Part shown: piece by piece, positions 21,629 through 32,613 of the stretch | How positions within the stretch are numbered: the first letter of the stretch is position 1 | Layout of the letters: each line of letters begins with the position of its first letter | Source of the DNA: Gelatoporia subvermispora B | Lineage: Eukaryota; Basidiomycota; Agaricomycetes; Polyporales; Gelatoporiaceae | Assembly: GCA_000320605.2 (NCBI GenBank) | Contig: KB445801.1 | Span: 342,883-378,156, forward strand | Direction: 5' to 3' | DNA: 35,274 bases | Made by a program: the position numbers and the translations under genes | Notes under the pieces: model-generated | The model's database searches: none | What the model was told of the DNA's origin: nothing | Seen by the model: only the letters and a program-made list of their open reading frames with translations

Positions 21629-22341
21629 TTATAGCACCGCCCATGCGCCGCCGAGCAGCCCGAGCGTCATTGTGGCCAGCACGGCGACGGCTTGCGGGAA
21701 TGCGCCGTCGAGCGCGTGCCAAGCGGGGGAGGCGACGCCGTTGGCGGACGGTGGGAAGGTGGTCGCGAACGCTTGGAGAGGGTTCGGTGAGCCGGAGACG
21801 GTAACGGTCGGTGCACTGGTGATAGCGGCGGGCGTGCTGGAGTTCGCGGACGCGATGATGCTGAACTTCTGCGAGGTCGCGTACATCAGGCCGTGCGTCG
21901 AGTTGAGGAAGAGCAGGTAGTAGTCGTCTCCTGTGGGCAGATCCTGCAGGAAGACGTTGACTGAGCTGAGTGTCGCAGGAACTGGGTAAGGGGGACGGCT
22001 TTGTTAGCGTGATCGAGGGATTGAATGGGAGAGGGGGGGACGCACCACCCTGGGCTACGAAGGTAAGTCCCTGCTGGCTTAACCGCGTGAGCTCGATGTC
22101 AAAGCTATCGATGCCGTCTTCAAGCCCCTTCGTCCATTGTACAGGGTTCGCTGCACCATTTGCCCAGATCATCCCACTTGAGGGCGAGTTGACGATGAAG
22201 TACGCTGGTGATTGGCATCATTAAGGACGTCCCCCCCTTTCATTCCTCCTGATTCTACACACCTCGTACGGTCGCCAATGGAATCAGAGACCACGCCAGG
22301 AGCAGGCTGAGGAAGCTTGTCGGAAAGTGCGCAAAGTACAT
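21629..22341 (-). CDS. Kre9/Knh1-like N-terminal domain, GPI-anchored Ser/Thr-rich cell-wall protein
   Basis: Three exons, 22341-22263, 22204-22046 and 21981-21629, give about 196 residues with phase-consistent junctions (GTGTGT...CCAG and GTGCGT...CCAG). Residues 1-27 form a signal peptide (FLSLLLAWSLIPLATVRA). Residues ~28-123 follow the Kre9/Knh1-like pattern: YFIVNSPSSGMIWANG, VQWTKG, SFDIELTRLSQQGLTFVAQG, PTGDDYYLLFLNSTHG and YATSQKFSI. Then comes a Ser/Thr/Ala-rich stretch and a C-terminal hydrophobic tail (AVAVLATMTLGLLGGAWAVL) fitting a GPI-attachment signal. Such small secreted proteins sit on the plasma membrane or in the wall. Yeast Kre9 and Knh1 act in beta-1,6-glucan assembly, but many basidiomycete paralogues have no tested role. 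No damage is seen. It is unrelated to the transposon. Confidence 0.88.
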
Positions 22342-23569
22342 CGTGAGATGGGTCGTTGGTATCGGCGTGTGCGCTGATGGCGGTACGCTGGGCTTTGTTC
22401 GTCGGCAAAAAGAGCGAGGTTAGCTGTTGAGACCGCCGGGGCTGTTGATGAGGAGGAGCAGGGGAGAGTGAAAGAGCGGGGGGACGTCGGAGACGTATAT
22501 GAAGACTGACGGTCGTCGCTGCTCAGGCTGGTGTCTATCCGTGACAGACGGCTTTTCCAGGCCGGCCGGGTCTTTGGCTTTGTTTGTTTTAGACGCCCCA
22601 TAACAGGCGCCCATATCACCTGCCAAGATATGGCCAGCCACCAGCAGCCGGTGACCACCTCCCGATGTGGCCAGGCGACACCAAGCCGAAGGCGTATTAT
22701 CTTTACAAGATATTGTAGCGAGAGACATGGGAGAGCGCCGGGTGTCGACGACCCAACGTTGGATGGTAATCATCATTTTCGCCCGACGTCTGCCACTGTC
22801 ATTCACAAAGCATTGCCCAGTATAACCACCTATGACGGCTGTGGCGACGGATAGGCAGACCCATACTTCATCCACTATGTAACGTATCGAAAAATCTGGG
22901 AAAATATCACTGGGTTTAGTTTGCATTGCTCTGTTAGTGGTCTTTTGAACCCAGAGTCTCTAGGAGCAAACTTCGGGCAACCAATGTATCTCAATTCTTT
23001 GTCACGTCCAGTCGATCTCACCACACACTACAGTTCTCCGCACTCTGGCATTAGCTACAATGTTAATGCGTTGAATTATGCTGCACGGAATACGCCAGAG
23101 ATGATTGGAGGAGCCATACCAATTGCCCCTCTCAACTCGTCATCCTTTGAACGTAACAGGTTAACCGAATCCGACTGGGATAGTCACACGAAGCCTTGAG
23201 CTACGTGCTTCCTGTTTATATTCCCTGCACCATACCATGGATGACGTAGCTTAGCTTCTGGAGGTGCGATGCATCTAGCCGCGGCTTCGGTGAAGGATTT
23301 GCATGAGCTGCAATGCTCGTTGTCCTGCCGCAAAATCTTCCTGTGGCTGAACAGAAAGCTGGGTTTTCCCTGCATCCTTGTGGGTCCGTTTCCTGCTTTG
23401 ATTCAATGACCAAGCTTGCTTCAGTGAAAGTGTGTGATACATGGCGAATCCTATTGCTTTGTGCTCAAAGCAAGTTCAAGATTACAAAACCTCGATGAAA
23501 AAGCGAGCTTGTCCGGGCAATGTCCGGGTATCGACAGGAATATAGGGATGACCATTAAGATACCAGGCG
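22342..23569. other. Intergenic region between the cell-wall gene and the next minus-strand gene
   Basis: No gene is supported. Overlapping frames at 22284-22926 are Ser/Arg-rich and conflict with one another. A 92-codon plus frame at 22921-23199 has ordinary composition but no neighbours or splice context. The proximal 300 bp should be the cell-wall gene's promoter. Confidence 0.4.
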
Positions 23570-25313
23570 TTATCCAAGTAAACTAGGACCACCGTCAGGC
23601 TGTGTTATTGGCTCCAGGGACTGGAGGCGTTCTTTAACTGCCCTCTTTATCGTCGCATCCCACCGACGAAGCCATTCGTCTTCGCCCGTCCCAATGCATC
23701 TAAACGATCCATCGCTAGCGATTTCCTCTCCATCAGTAGCCGCTTTACGTGAAATCTTTATTTGAGAGTTTGAGGGAGAGTCCACGGGCATCCAGTACTT
23801 CAGCGCGTATGCACTGCCGCACACAGCCCAGGTGCCTCGCTGACGTTCTCTGTATGACATCACGATGGGGTATGTCAGCGACAGCATGAGCAAAGCCCTA
23901 ATAGCTGTGTCCGATGCTGCACGCGAGAGGAAGTTGTCGGGCCGGAAGATTACGGTAGTTTCCGCGGGCACCAGTTCGACTGTGACCCGGCCCTTATAGA
24001 CAGAGCGAATGATGGCTGTTATGGCGCTTCTAAGCCCTTCGATATTCCAGCCGTAAACTTTCTACCAAAATATGTTCAAGGGTAACGTCATGAGACCGTC
24101 TGGATCAACCTACCTTCTCGAACACGAATTCCTTCGCTTTCTTGTCACTCCTACAATAGTCATCGACCCATCTTGCTATCGTCCATGCCGACATCTCTGC
24201 GTTCTGCACCGGACTCAGGACGTTGGCACCGGGACTTTTGACCACAGGGACCCAAGGCGGAAAACCTCGCATGTTTTGCTGCGTCTTCCAGCTCGACGCG
24301 ATCCAGTGATCGTGCTCGGCTGCCCGTCTCCTCGACGTCCCAACACCGACCTCCTTGTGCACCTCCCCTCTGAATGCGGCAATGTCATCTGGAGCACTCC
24401 ATTGTACTGGCCCGTGGACAAGTTCTGACCGAATGTCGATATAGAAGTCAAAATCTGACGGAAGCCAAATTTGTACTCTAGTCCTCTCTTGTCGCGGATT
24501 CGACGTTCGACACACCAATATTCAATTGGGCGGCAAGGCCACTACGGCTCATGCCTTGCATATGCAAGATCACAAGTGGTGGGGTTGCGGCCTCTCCGAG
24601 AAGAGCATGCCGTAAAGCTTCTCCTGTATCGATATTCAACATGCGACTGGTCATGCAGTGTCAAGTCATCATACCGTTTTCGCTCAGATGGCTGTCAACG
24701 ATAGCCTTCGTGGCTAAGGGAGGTACCATGTCTGCTTTGATGTCGAAAGGATTGCGGAGAAGCAACTTGTAATCAGCGGAGGCTTCGAGGGGGTATAAGA
24801 CTCCTGCGCATGTCGTGCTGCGTGAGGCACAGCAAGCTACAGACGCTAGCTGCGCCTATTTCCCCATGTTTGACAGGTACTCGCACTCGCGCTGCCTCAT
24901 GGAGGATCGATACGTTGATAATGACCAATACTCGATGTTGAACAGGCAAAGCGCAGGTCGCTTACGGTGCAGGGTAGCACAGCACATGACAGTTCCTTCA
25001 ATCTGCTGATCCGAGATGCCAGCCTTCTCGATGGCACGAGCGCCTGCAGCCGTCCTGCGGCCAGTATCGATCTCACGCTAGGTGTATTTTGTCTTCCTCA
25101 GATCATCGATGTACTACTTCGAAGTTAATCCACAAGAAAAGGGCAGGCTCGTGAGTCTCTCAATAACTTAGTATGAGGTAGTTGGGTTACATAATACGTC
25201 GTTGGTGTCTGTGAGGCAGATGACTTCCTCTAGAATCCTACTTGCACGTCGGAACGTGGGCGATACGCACCTATGTCTGCGGCAAAGTCAGAATTGCTAT
25301 AGAAGAATTCCAT
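23570..25313 (-). CDS. Unrecognised conserved-looking protein downstream of TDP1
   Basis: The 3' half is clear. Exon 24061-23570 ends DGGPSLLG at TAA. It is preceded by an exon ending at 24114 with donor GTAGGT, and reads WLPSDFDFYIDIRSELVHGP, SAPDDIAAFRGEVHKEVGVG and NVLSPVQNAEMSAWTIARWV. A 68-nt intron (GTAGTG...GACTAG) joins it to DLAYARHEP upstream. Further upstream I see EASADYKLLLRNPFDIKADM and ATKAIVDSHLSEN (~24790-24680), REIDTGRRTAAGARAIEKAG and MCCATLHRKRPAL (~25075-24950), and a likely start MEFFYSNSDFAADI at 25313. The 5' half does not join cleanly: one junction needs a phase change, and an in-frame TAG (25081-25079) precedes REIDTG. It starts 63 bp after the TDP1 stop, on the same strand. 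I do not know the family. The late exons are acidic/aromatic and soluble with no signal peptide. Confidence 0.6.
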
Positions 25314-25376
25314 GTTGAACGCTTAAATCGCGCAGTTGTGCGATGAAATTACCACCAGCGGATATCAGATTCATCC

Positions 25377-27988
25377 TTATCTATCATCTACGAAGCAGGG
25401 CGACTCGAATTGCATCTGCGAAGACATCAGTTTATACTCCTCAACATACCGGAAACGACCCACCCATGGCAGATCCTCGCCTAAGACATATTTCCTCGGA
25501 GGCCTTTCCCAACAGGCTACCCTATTGGCTTCCTGCTCGCTATACAACGGCCACGCTATTCCCAGTTCGTAGTTGGTGATCTGCAAACGATTCCACATGA
25601 GCAATTCCTCGACACTTGGCTGAGCGTTAATGTAATCACGTTGAGTGTCGGATTAAATGCAGAGCCAGACAGTGTGCCCCATGCAGATGGTGTGAAATTG
25701 TGTGAACCCATGTATGCCCAACCGATAGGTTGTCGTGACTCTGTTTCCTCAGCATCACTTTCTGGTTCAGTCTCACTATCAGTCTCAGATTGTCCTCGAG
25801 TGAAAGGTGTCGATGCGCTACGGAATGTCGCGATAATCATCTAAGATCGCGTGTTAGCATGTGAGGTGAAATAACAGACGATAAGAGACGCGCAAACCTT
25901 TGAATGCATCAAAACCTTTCCCCGTTTGCTGTTAGAATCGTGGAAGAGCTCTTTAGGAAACTTTGGTGCGTCCCACTGATTTCTACGACAGAACATCGTG
26001 CCTCCCCCCTCATGTCAAACCCGTCAGTGAACCACTCGTTCCTCAGATTTTGCAGATGACTGACTGGTTCGCCGAGTACGCTCTCGCGTACTGTGCGCAG
26101 GCTCGGGAAGATTAGCTTGACAGCCGGCCACGGCAGTTTCGAGCGCCGCGCACGAGAGACATCCAGCCATGATTGTGCGGATTCTCCTCGTGCGGAGCAG
26201 TGAAATTCGTTCATCCACTGCGTGCTGTATGTACCGATAGAGGAGCCCTGGCACTCGAGCACCATCTGCTTCCCTTTCGGAACCTGCGCGCCCATGTCCC
26301 GAACTGCCTTCATTAGGCCAGTATGCCCTGTTTTGATCACCTAGACAGAACAAAGTCAGTCGACACAAGAGAATCTAGTTAACAGAAGACTCACGTTCGG
26401 CCAGCCCTCATGCTTGCCAGCAAGCGAGGGCACAAGTTTCACTGCCACTTTCGAAAAGTCCCATTTCATGCGCAGGTCTTCTAGTCGCTGTATAGGTAAG
26501 TTCGGATGCTGTATCTCTGGTTAATCAGGATTCTAGGAGTCAGGCAAGTGTTAAATCACATTATTGCGCAGAAGAGATATAAGCGCAGGTGCGACATTGA
26601 GTGTGCGTAGTACGCGGATCCAGGCCGCTGGGAAGTCGTCCGCTTTAGGGTCATTTGGGATAGGGGTAGGGCGTTTTGGAATATCTTGCACCCATGCAGT
26701 CTGAATCTAGTGAGGAAAAGACATGCTAGAGAGGATGCTATACATACGTTCTCAATGTCGCGCCAATCATGCTCAATGAAGTTGGCCGTTGTGACGACAA
26801 CGCGCAGGCGTCCGGATTTGTAGAACAACTGTTCAAGATTCAGATCCCTAGTAAACATATGGAGTGAGACCAGAAGAGCTCACCAGCATGAACTACGGTA
26901 AATGGACAGTTTTAAAGACTTTAACACTAGCCGGGCATACCCACGGACCTTGATATGCATGCAGCCCATTCCATTGCGCAGAAATGGCGTCGTCTTGATC
27001 CAATTTGGCAGGACTTCCTTGATCGTCTCATTGCCTGCATGGTTCCGTTCAGCTGTATGAATATTTCACAAGACTCGTAACTACCTTGCTGGTCATGTGC
27101 TACCATGATCACTGGTGTATCACGGTTGAAAAACGAGTATATCCACGGCCAGTTGATGCAATATGCCGAGAGAATAGCACATTCCACTTCATCGCGCTAC
27201 AAACTCGCGGGTGAGACGTGGATTGTGGATAGTAGCAAAGCATCACAAACAGGCGCGAGGATCTCAGTCAGACGGAATGTCGGGCGAGTTTCTTTCGTGG
27301 GGTCGACGTGCTTGTTCGCAATCTGCCGCAGCTCACCATCCCAAAACATTTGCTCGCTTGTGTTCGTACTCGCACTGGCGTTCGTTCTTGCACTCCGCGA
27401 CGCCACACCCGCATCAACTTGAGTCGCTGAAGACGACGAACTGGCGGAAGTCCCTGAACTGGAAGAAGTAGATGCGTTGGCAGAGCGGTTCGCGCGAGAC
27501 CGTGAAGAAACTTGTTGCCTCTTCGCTTTTGGCTGCGTGCCGTCTCCCTCTCCCTCCTCACTCTCCGCGTCTGGGCGCAGTCGCTTCAGCCGCGCCAAAC
27601 GCTCACGCTCCAACTGCGCACGGTCCGCAAGGAAAGGGTTACTCCCGTCTGTGGATAGGGCGGGCGTCGACCGGGACGAAGGTTGCGCGAGGCTGGGGGA
27701 TGCGATACCAGAGGTAGCCCGCATAGAAGAGGTACCATCCTTCTGTGACGCCTGTATGGCCCGCTGGAGATCCGCAGCGAATCCATCGTCTTCGTCATCG
27801 CTATCCGGGATTGTAATGACTTCGGTGGGGCCATTGGTCGATGCATTACGGCGCGGCGCCGACGCCTCTTGTAAGCTGAGTGCAATTGCTCTAAACCCAA
27901 AATATGCTCAAATAATTCCTTTTTGTAGATGTAAGAACAGTCACACGCACCTTGCAAGGTCTTCATCTTGGAAGCCATCGTCCGCCAT
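25377..27988 (-). CDS. TDP1: Tyrosyl-DNA phosphodiesterase 1
   Basis: Twelve exons: 27988-27951, 27890-27251, 27196-27085, 27034-26941, 26847-26748, 26700-26560, ~26514-26395, 26340-26065, 26008-25898, 25840-25640, 25580-25464, 25415-25377. They join in frame to about 662 residues. TDP1 hydrolyses 3'-phosphotyrosyl bonds, freeing DNA ends from trapped topoisomerase I, and acts in the nucleus. The phospholipase-D fold is visible: the first HxK at H290/K292 (GCMHIKV), TTANFIEHDWRDIEN, KLVPSLAGKHEGWPN, the second HxK at H542/K544 (LMHSK), GSHNFTPSAWG with N592, and the C-terminal ITNYELG...WERPPRKYVLG. The N-terminus carries two ubiquitin-interacting-like motifs (DEDLARAIALSLQEA, FAADLQRAIQASQ) around a SUMO-interaction-like VITIPDSDDED. 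Residues ~130-200 are Ser/Lys-rich. No damage seen. The start has a short 38-nt first exon. Confidence 0.95.
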
Positions 27989-28411
27989 GACAATTGTTGT
28001 ATATAGTAATGCTGGGATCGACACTGGCCGGTGTGGCACTCTTGGGAATGACCTTATGAAGAGCAGGAGGTCTGTCTATTGATCCAAAAGCTGAGAGAGC
28101 TGGAGAACGGGAGACTAAATCAGAACGAACAAGTTGGGGTGGTTACACACGCAAGGTGCGCGTGGTAAACTACGGTGGTGAACCGTAAGACAGTCGCGTC
28201 TGCGGCGCTTATGACACGCGTCGTGAGTCACATGCTCATAACGCGTGCTTCAGTGCATCCTCGTCGGAGCTCCGCGTTGAACGTTGAACTTTAGCGTCCA
28301 CAACCCTATCTATCCTCTGTGAACATGACTTGGGTTTTTGGCTGGCCCCTGGAGCTCGGGCGCGCCATCTAGATTGCTAAAGCGCGCAAATTTGACCGCA
28401 AGCATGACAAC
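27989..28411. promoter_or_regulatory. Region upstream of TDP1, possibly divergent with a plus-strand gene
   Basis: No gene here. TDP1 (-) starts at 27988 and a candidate plus gene at 28412, so this 423-bp stretch would serve both. No TATA box or other site is convincing. Confidence 0.35.
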
Positions 28412-29444
28412 ATGACCGAGGAGAAGCTTTACATCGCGGCTGCATTCGATATTACGCAGATGCTCAATTTGGGAAGCTGGCCTCTCCTAGCATGTTGGGA
28501 TGGCAGCGAAATGAAGGGTATCTCTCCGCTTTGCGTTGACAAGAAGGCTAGGACCGCAGAACGGGCGAAAGTTCGCGTGTCCAAGATGCCCCCATACGAG
28601 ACGGCTCTCAGGCTATCAGCGGCCCCCCAGGTAGAGGACGGCCCCAAGTGGTATCGGTACGACGATGGGACGTATATACCCTAGAATGGAGACGTGGATT
28701 CGTCTGACTCGTCCGAGTCATCCGACTCGGAGTCGTCTGACAAAGACCAGGAGTCCGACGAATCTAATACAGAGTCATATAATGAACCTCAGGACGCGGG
28801 AAGCCAAATGTCTGCGGCCGTACCCAGTAGTGGAATTGAGCCTAGTACAGAAGCTCAGGACGACGAGAGTGAGTAAGGTACGTCTTCACGCAATATTTCT
28901 GATTGACACCTTCGGGACAATAGTATTGCATGGCACGACCAGTATCTCGATAACAGGTACCCGGTCGCGCTGATTCTTTTCTGGCCGCACATCAGGCTCA
29001 GCGAAGATCCATGTACTTCGATCGCCCGCATGGTTGACCCTGACCGCGACCTCGAATCTTTGTTCATGTGCGTCCTGCAGTGTTTGTGAAATGTTGTTAG
29101 ATGTATGCGAGTGAAGTATACCAAATATTTACCATACCAGCTGGAAGGAAACATCCCTAACCGCGAGATGGTGAGTGCAGGTTACGGAAGGAGTAAGCTA
29201 AATGGAACACCAAGGTCGCCAACACTGCGAGAACATCCACAGATGATGACGTTTCATGCGAGAGAAGAATATAGTGTCAAATTTGAGACCAATTTGGCGC
29301 ACCTCAAAGGAGTCACGGAAGAGTACCCAGTTGCGAGGTTCGTCAATAGTATGTCTAGTCAATGGTCTTCGCAAAGATATCACCTGGCGTGAGATCCAGG
29401 CATATTACAAGCCATTGCGTCGTGTGAGTTCTCGTTCGCCATGA
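28412..29444 (+). pseudogene. Candidate unidentified gene with acidic Ser-rich segment, possibly damaged
   Basis: From ATG 28412 the frame reads EEKLYIAAAFDITQMLNLGS and onward to TAG 28682-28684. The same frame continues with DSSDSSESSDSESSDK and further acidic residues to 28876. A 54-nt GTAGAG...CCCTAG segment (28631-28684) would remove the stop in phase 0 if it is an intron. Downstream coding-like pieces are WHDQYLDNRYPVALILFWPH (28935-29060), MRVKYTKYLPYQLEGNIPNR then GTGAGT (to 29170), EEYSVKFETNLAHLKGVTEE (29240-29345) and ITWREIQAYYKPL (29380-29420). The last two are out of frame by a 16-bp insertion flanked by GTCAAT. The link between the first two pieces is out of phase. Family unknown. 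A gene in early decay is the simplest reading. Confidence 0.4.
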
Positions 29445-29969
29445 TGATGCCCGTGTACGGTGTCGTGTTACATTATCAGTATAGTTCAGCATTCATTTTA
29501 TGTCCTAGCCTCAGCGTGCAATAGTAATGTACTTCTACGCTGGGCGAAAGCTCTGGACGTAGTTTTCATGAATATTGTTCCAGTTGATCGGTGACTGAGC
29601 GTATCACATCTGGGTCTCTGCATCGGAATAGCTGTAGGATGCTCCCACTACCTGCCAGGATAGCTATATGTTCGTATAAGTTTTCATCGTGTCTGACTTA
29701 ATGCACAAAACAGTCTTGACGGTACAGAAGGGAAATAAACCATGTATATATTACAGAGAGAATTCGTCGGTCGAGCGTCCTCTCCGTCCTCCCAACTTCA
29801 AGTTTGCGTGTTGATTGTAGATAGGGCTATAGAGGGTGTCGACATCGAGTTTCGCATGAATACTTGCCTAGGACCGCGCTAAACACGTGAACGTCATATC
29901 GTCAGATAATCAGACACACACGTTGTCGAAGCACTGCACATGCTGGAGATCATCAATCAATAGTTTTTG
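29445..29969. other. Intergenic region, nothing recognised
   Basis: No frame longer than about 60 codons with any context. No repeats noticed. Confidence 0.4.
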
Positions 29970-30682
29970 CTATATCCACAACGCAGGGGAAGCTAAGTTG
30001 TCGCTCGGAAGTCTTTGGTTGTGGGCTGGATTATCAACGCAAAACTTCATATATGCGCTCTGTCTATCGGCTAGCCCCGTACCTGCCCCCCTGAGTATGT
30101 ACGTCCCGAAGGAATTTCCTTGGGCCTCAGTCACACGCATAGAACCCATCTTGCACTGCTGACTACTGGAATACAACACTCTACTAGCTCCCATCGCGAT
30201 CACGCGATCACGGAATCGCGAAGCAGGGAACCTCAATGAGAGCCCTACTTCATGCTTCGATACCCCACAATGTTCGAGAACAATGACAACGATAAAAAAA
30301 CAAAGTGACGTATGGTAATACAGTATGTCCGCAGGATACAAAGGAGCGGAAACCTGATTTCTCTGGATAAGATACTTGAGAAAGTCCAAGAAGAGAGATG
30401 GTGGGAGCGTGAGGACTATATCGGTCTCAAAATTCCATTCGACCCTGCGCATTGTAAATAAGCACAAATTGTCTTCAGTACCAATGGCGGCGTAGTCGGA
30501 TACCCGCATCACCTACCCTCTGAAGTCGTTGCCTTCAGCCCGAGACCAGTTTCAGGCCAATCCCGGTGGCCTGTTTAGGGTCAGCGCCCGACTTTTTGGG
30601 CTTGGGCTTGGGCTTGGAGGCGCTGCCGTTATTGGTATTATCCCCCTGCTTGCCTTTGGGTCTCCAGGGCATGACGGGCGAA
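29970..30682 (-). CDS. Candidate minus-strand gene of unknown family
   Basis: A minus frame from an ATG near 30671 reads MPWRPKGKQGDNTNNGS, a KPKPKPKKSG stretch and QATGIGLKL. A short intron-like segment (GTCTCG...GGGTAG, 34 nt) could link it in phase to MRVSDYAAIGTEDNLCLFTM and LPPSLFLDFLKYLIQRNQ (30512-30357). After a possible donor GTTTCC the same frame continues to the stop at 29970 with less convincing composition. The proposed intron is shorter than the others in this window, so the model is weak. No signal peptide or domain recognised. Confidence 0.3.
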
Positions 30683-30752
30683 CTGAGACAGTTCTTTGAG
30701 TGGTTACCACAGAATGAGTGTGCCTTGTTCGCTTACGCAGTAGAATGATCAA

Positions 30753-32544
30753 CGGAAGACCTAGATATTCAAGTCAATAGCGCCTCTGAGTATGCTCATT
30801 CGTACTAACTTTGTGATTTCGGATTTAGAGTCCATATTTCTAACGAGGCAGAGAAATGTCAGAAATATGATATACATGAGCGAGATGACTCAATGCTCAC
30901 GCTAAGAGAAGATGTGGATGGTGGATTCTGGCCGTCTGCGTCCGGCGCTGGCATATTTATACATTCGTGCGTGTTGCAGATTCTCGTGTCGCCTTACGCT
31001 GCTGCGATCCCGAGTCTGCTTGAGGCCCGTGCGTATCGAGCGTCAAGTTCGATAGCACCTCGATGGTCGTGAAACTGCGTCGGTAGGCGGGTGTGAATGA
31101 GGGGAATAGCAATATACGCAGGTTGTTGGAGACAACCCTCTAAGATGACGGTGCCCGTGCTCAGTTGCTGCCGCGTGCTAGAATCCTGCGGTAGACGGTC
31201 AGTTGCCTTATACTATAATGATGTGAGCTGATGTGAGGTGAGCCCTGAGGTCAGAATGGCGGCGAGACGATAAGTAACGGTGAGGTAATATTCGGGGCAG
31301 GTGCAGTCGTCATGTCAACTGAACCGTACATCAGCACAGAGGACGGAGATCTGCATCACCTGCTCGACGATGTAGGTGGCGTTCTACAAGCCGCCTTCAG
31401 AATTAGATATTGTTATACCTTTGCAAGACTTCATGCAGTTACCTGCTGTCATGATCCATGGTCCTGTCGCGCGATTATCATCCAGGGCCACACGTTCGTT
31501 CGCACCTCATGCTGCATTCTTGTAGCTAGTTAAGAGGGTGGTTCTGTACCGTGGCAATCATCGATCGTGCGCACAGCTTTCGATGAGCACGAGACAGAAA
31601 TCCAGGATGATGGAGTTGTATGATGCTTGTGAATCGCAAAATGTGTCCCGAAAGGCCCGTCATTCTTATGTCTGTGCTATTGACAGGTCTATGACCTCGA
31701 CAAACTTGGAACAGAGACTGGAGGCCTGCATGACATCCGTATATTTCCGATAATGAGGCTTGAAGACGCCTTTTTCGGGTTCAAACACCCGCTTTACATT
31801 GATAATATCAAGGGAGTGAGGTCGAACTCTATTATTTGGCGGCTGGGGAATGGAAGAGAAGCTGTAAATTCGATGGAGAGGTGAAACATGAGGGCAAACG
31901 TTCAGCGCATCAAGAAAGCGGGAGGTCTAAGTGTGTCACCGGGGCATACGATGGCATGGCGCTGGTAGTTCTATCAGGATTGTCATGCACTCGACTTGAG
32001 GCTGAGCAAGACAGGTCGCCTAGTTCCTTCAGACTGTTGTATGTAGCAGGCTAGGCTATATCCAGATCCGTGTACAGCCTGACATAACTGGCAGAGGCGC
32101 AGAATGACTGTACAAATAGAACAGGTCCTTTGTTATGTATTTGCACCCATATACACCAGCGACGAACAGCATGTATAAATCTACTTGGTTTGATGACCTC
32201 AGTCCGGAGGAGCTGCGGAGTCCCGCTTGTCATAAGCAGCACTAGCCTGAAAGGGAACGACACCACCAATTCAGCGTCTGGGATCTTCTACGTACATCGC
32301 ATATCACCCTGTACTGCCCTGCATTGCATGGATATGACGGACCTCAGTGTTCGAGAACTCTGTAAAAGTACGTAGTGGCTAGTATATCTCCATACGAGTG
32401 GCTGACCAGGCCAATCTGAACAGTTTCTAGGACACTGCTCAATGCATGCATGGGGAAGCATAGGATAGTGGTGATTGCGAGACATCAGGAAAATCTCACC
32501 TGTGCTTTTACCCCTTTTACGTCTTTTTTAGTCTATAAGCGCTC
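30753..32544. other. Intergenic region, nothing recognised
   Basis: Frames of 65-82 codons occur on both strands (31312-31533, 31538-31753, 32051-32269) without context. No tRNA-like cloverleaf or repeat was noticed. Confidence 0.4.
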
Positions 32545-32613
32545 GGAAAGTGAGGAAAGTGAGGAAAGTGAGAAAATCCCAGTCCAGTTTGACTGGGATT
32601 TTCCCACTTCCTC
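32545..32613. repeat. Tandem 9-bp repeat leading into a hairpin
   Basis: Three copies of GGAAAGTGA (32545-32571) run into an inverted repeat. The left arm is 32561-32584 and the right arm 32591-32613, around a CAGTTT loop. The inner 13 bp (GAAAATCCCAGTC) are perfectly paired. The outer part pairs with one mismatch and one bulge. AGAAAATCCCAGTCC (32571-32585) also occurs at 1943-1957 in the transposon's left end. Confidence 0.75.

Noticed and set aside
22420..22926. 168-codon minus-strand frame
   Set aside because: Overlaps two other frames, lies in the cell-wall gene's upstream region and has no domain, signal or splice context.
28682..28684. Selenocysteine-like or programmed stop readthrough
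   Set aside because: The stop is TAG, and a 54-nt in-phase intron or a mutation explains it more simply.
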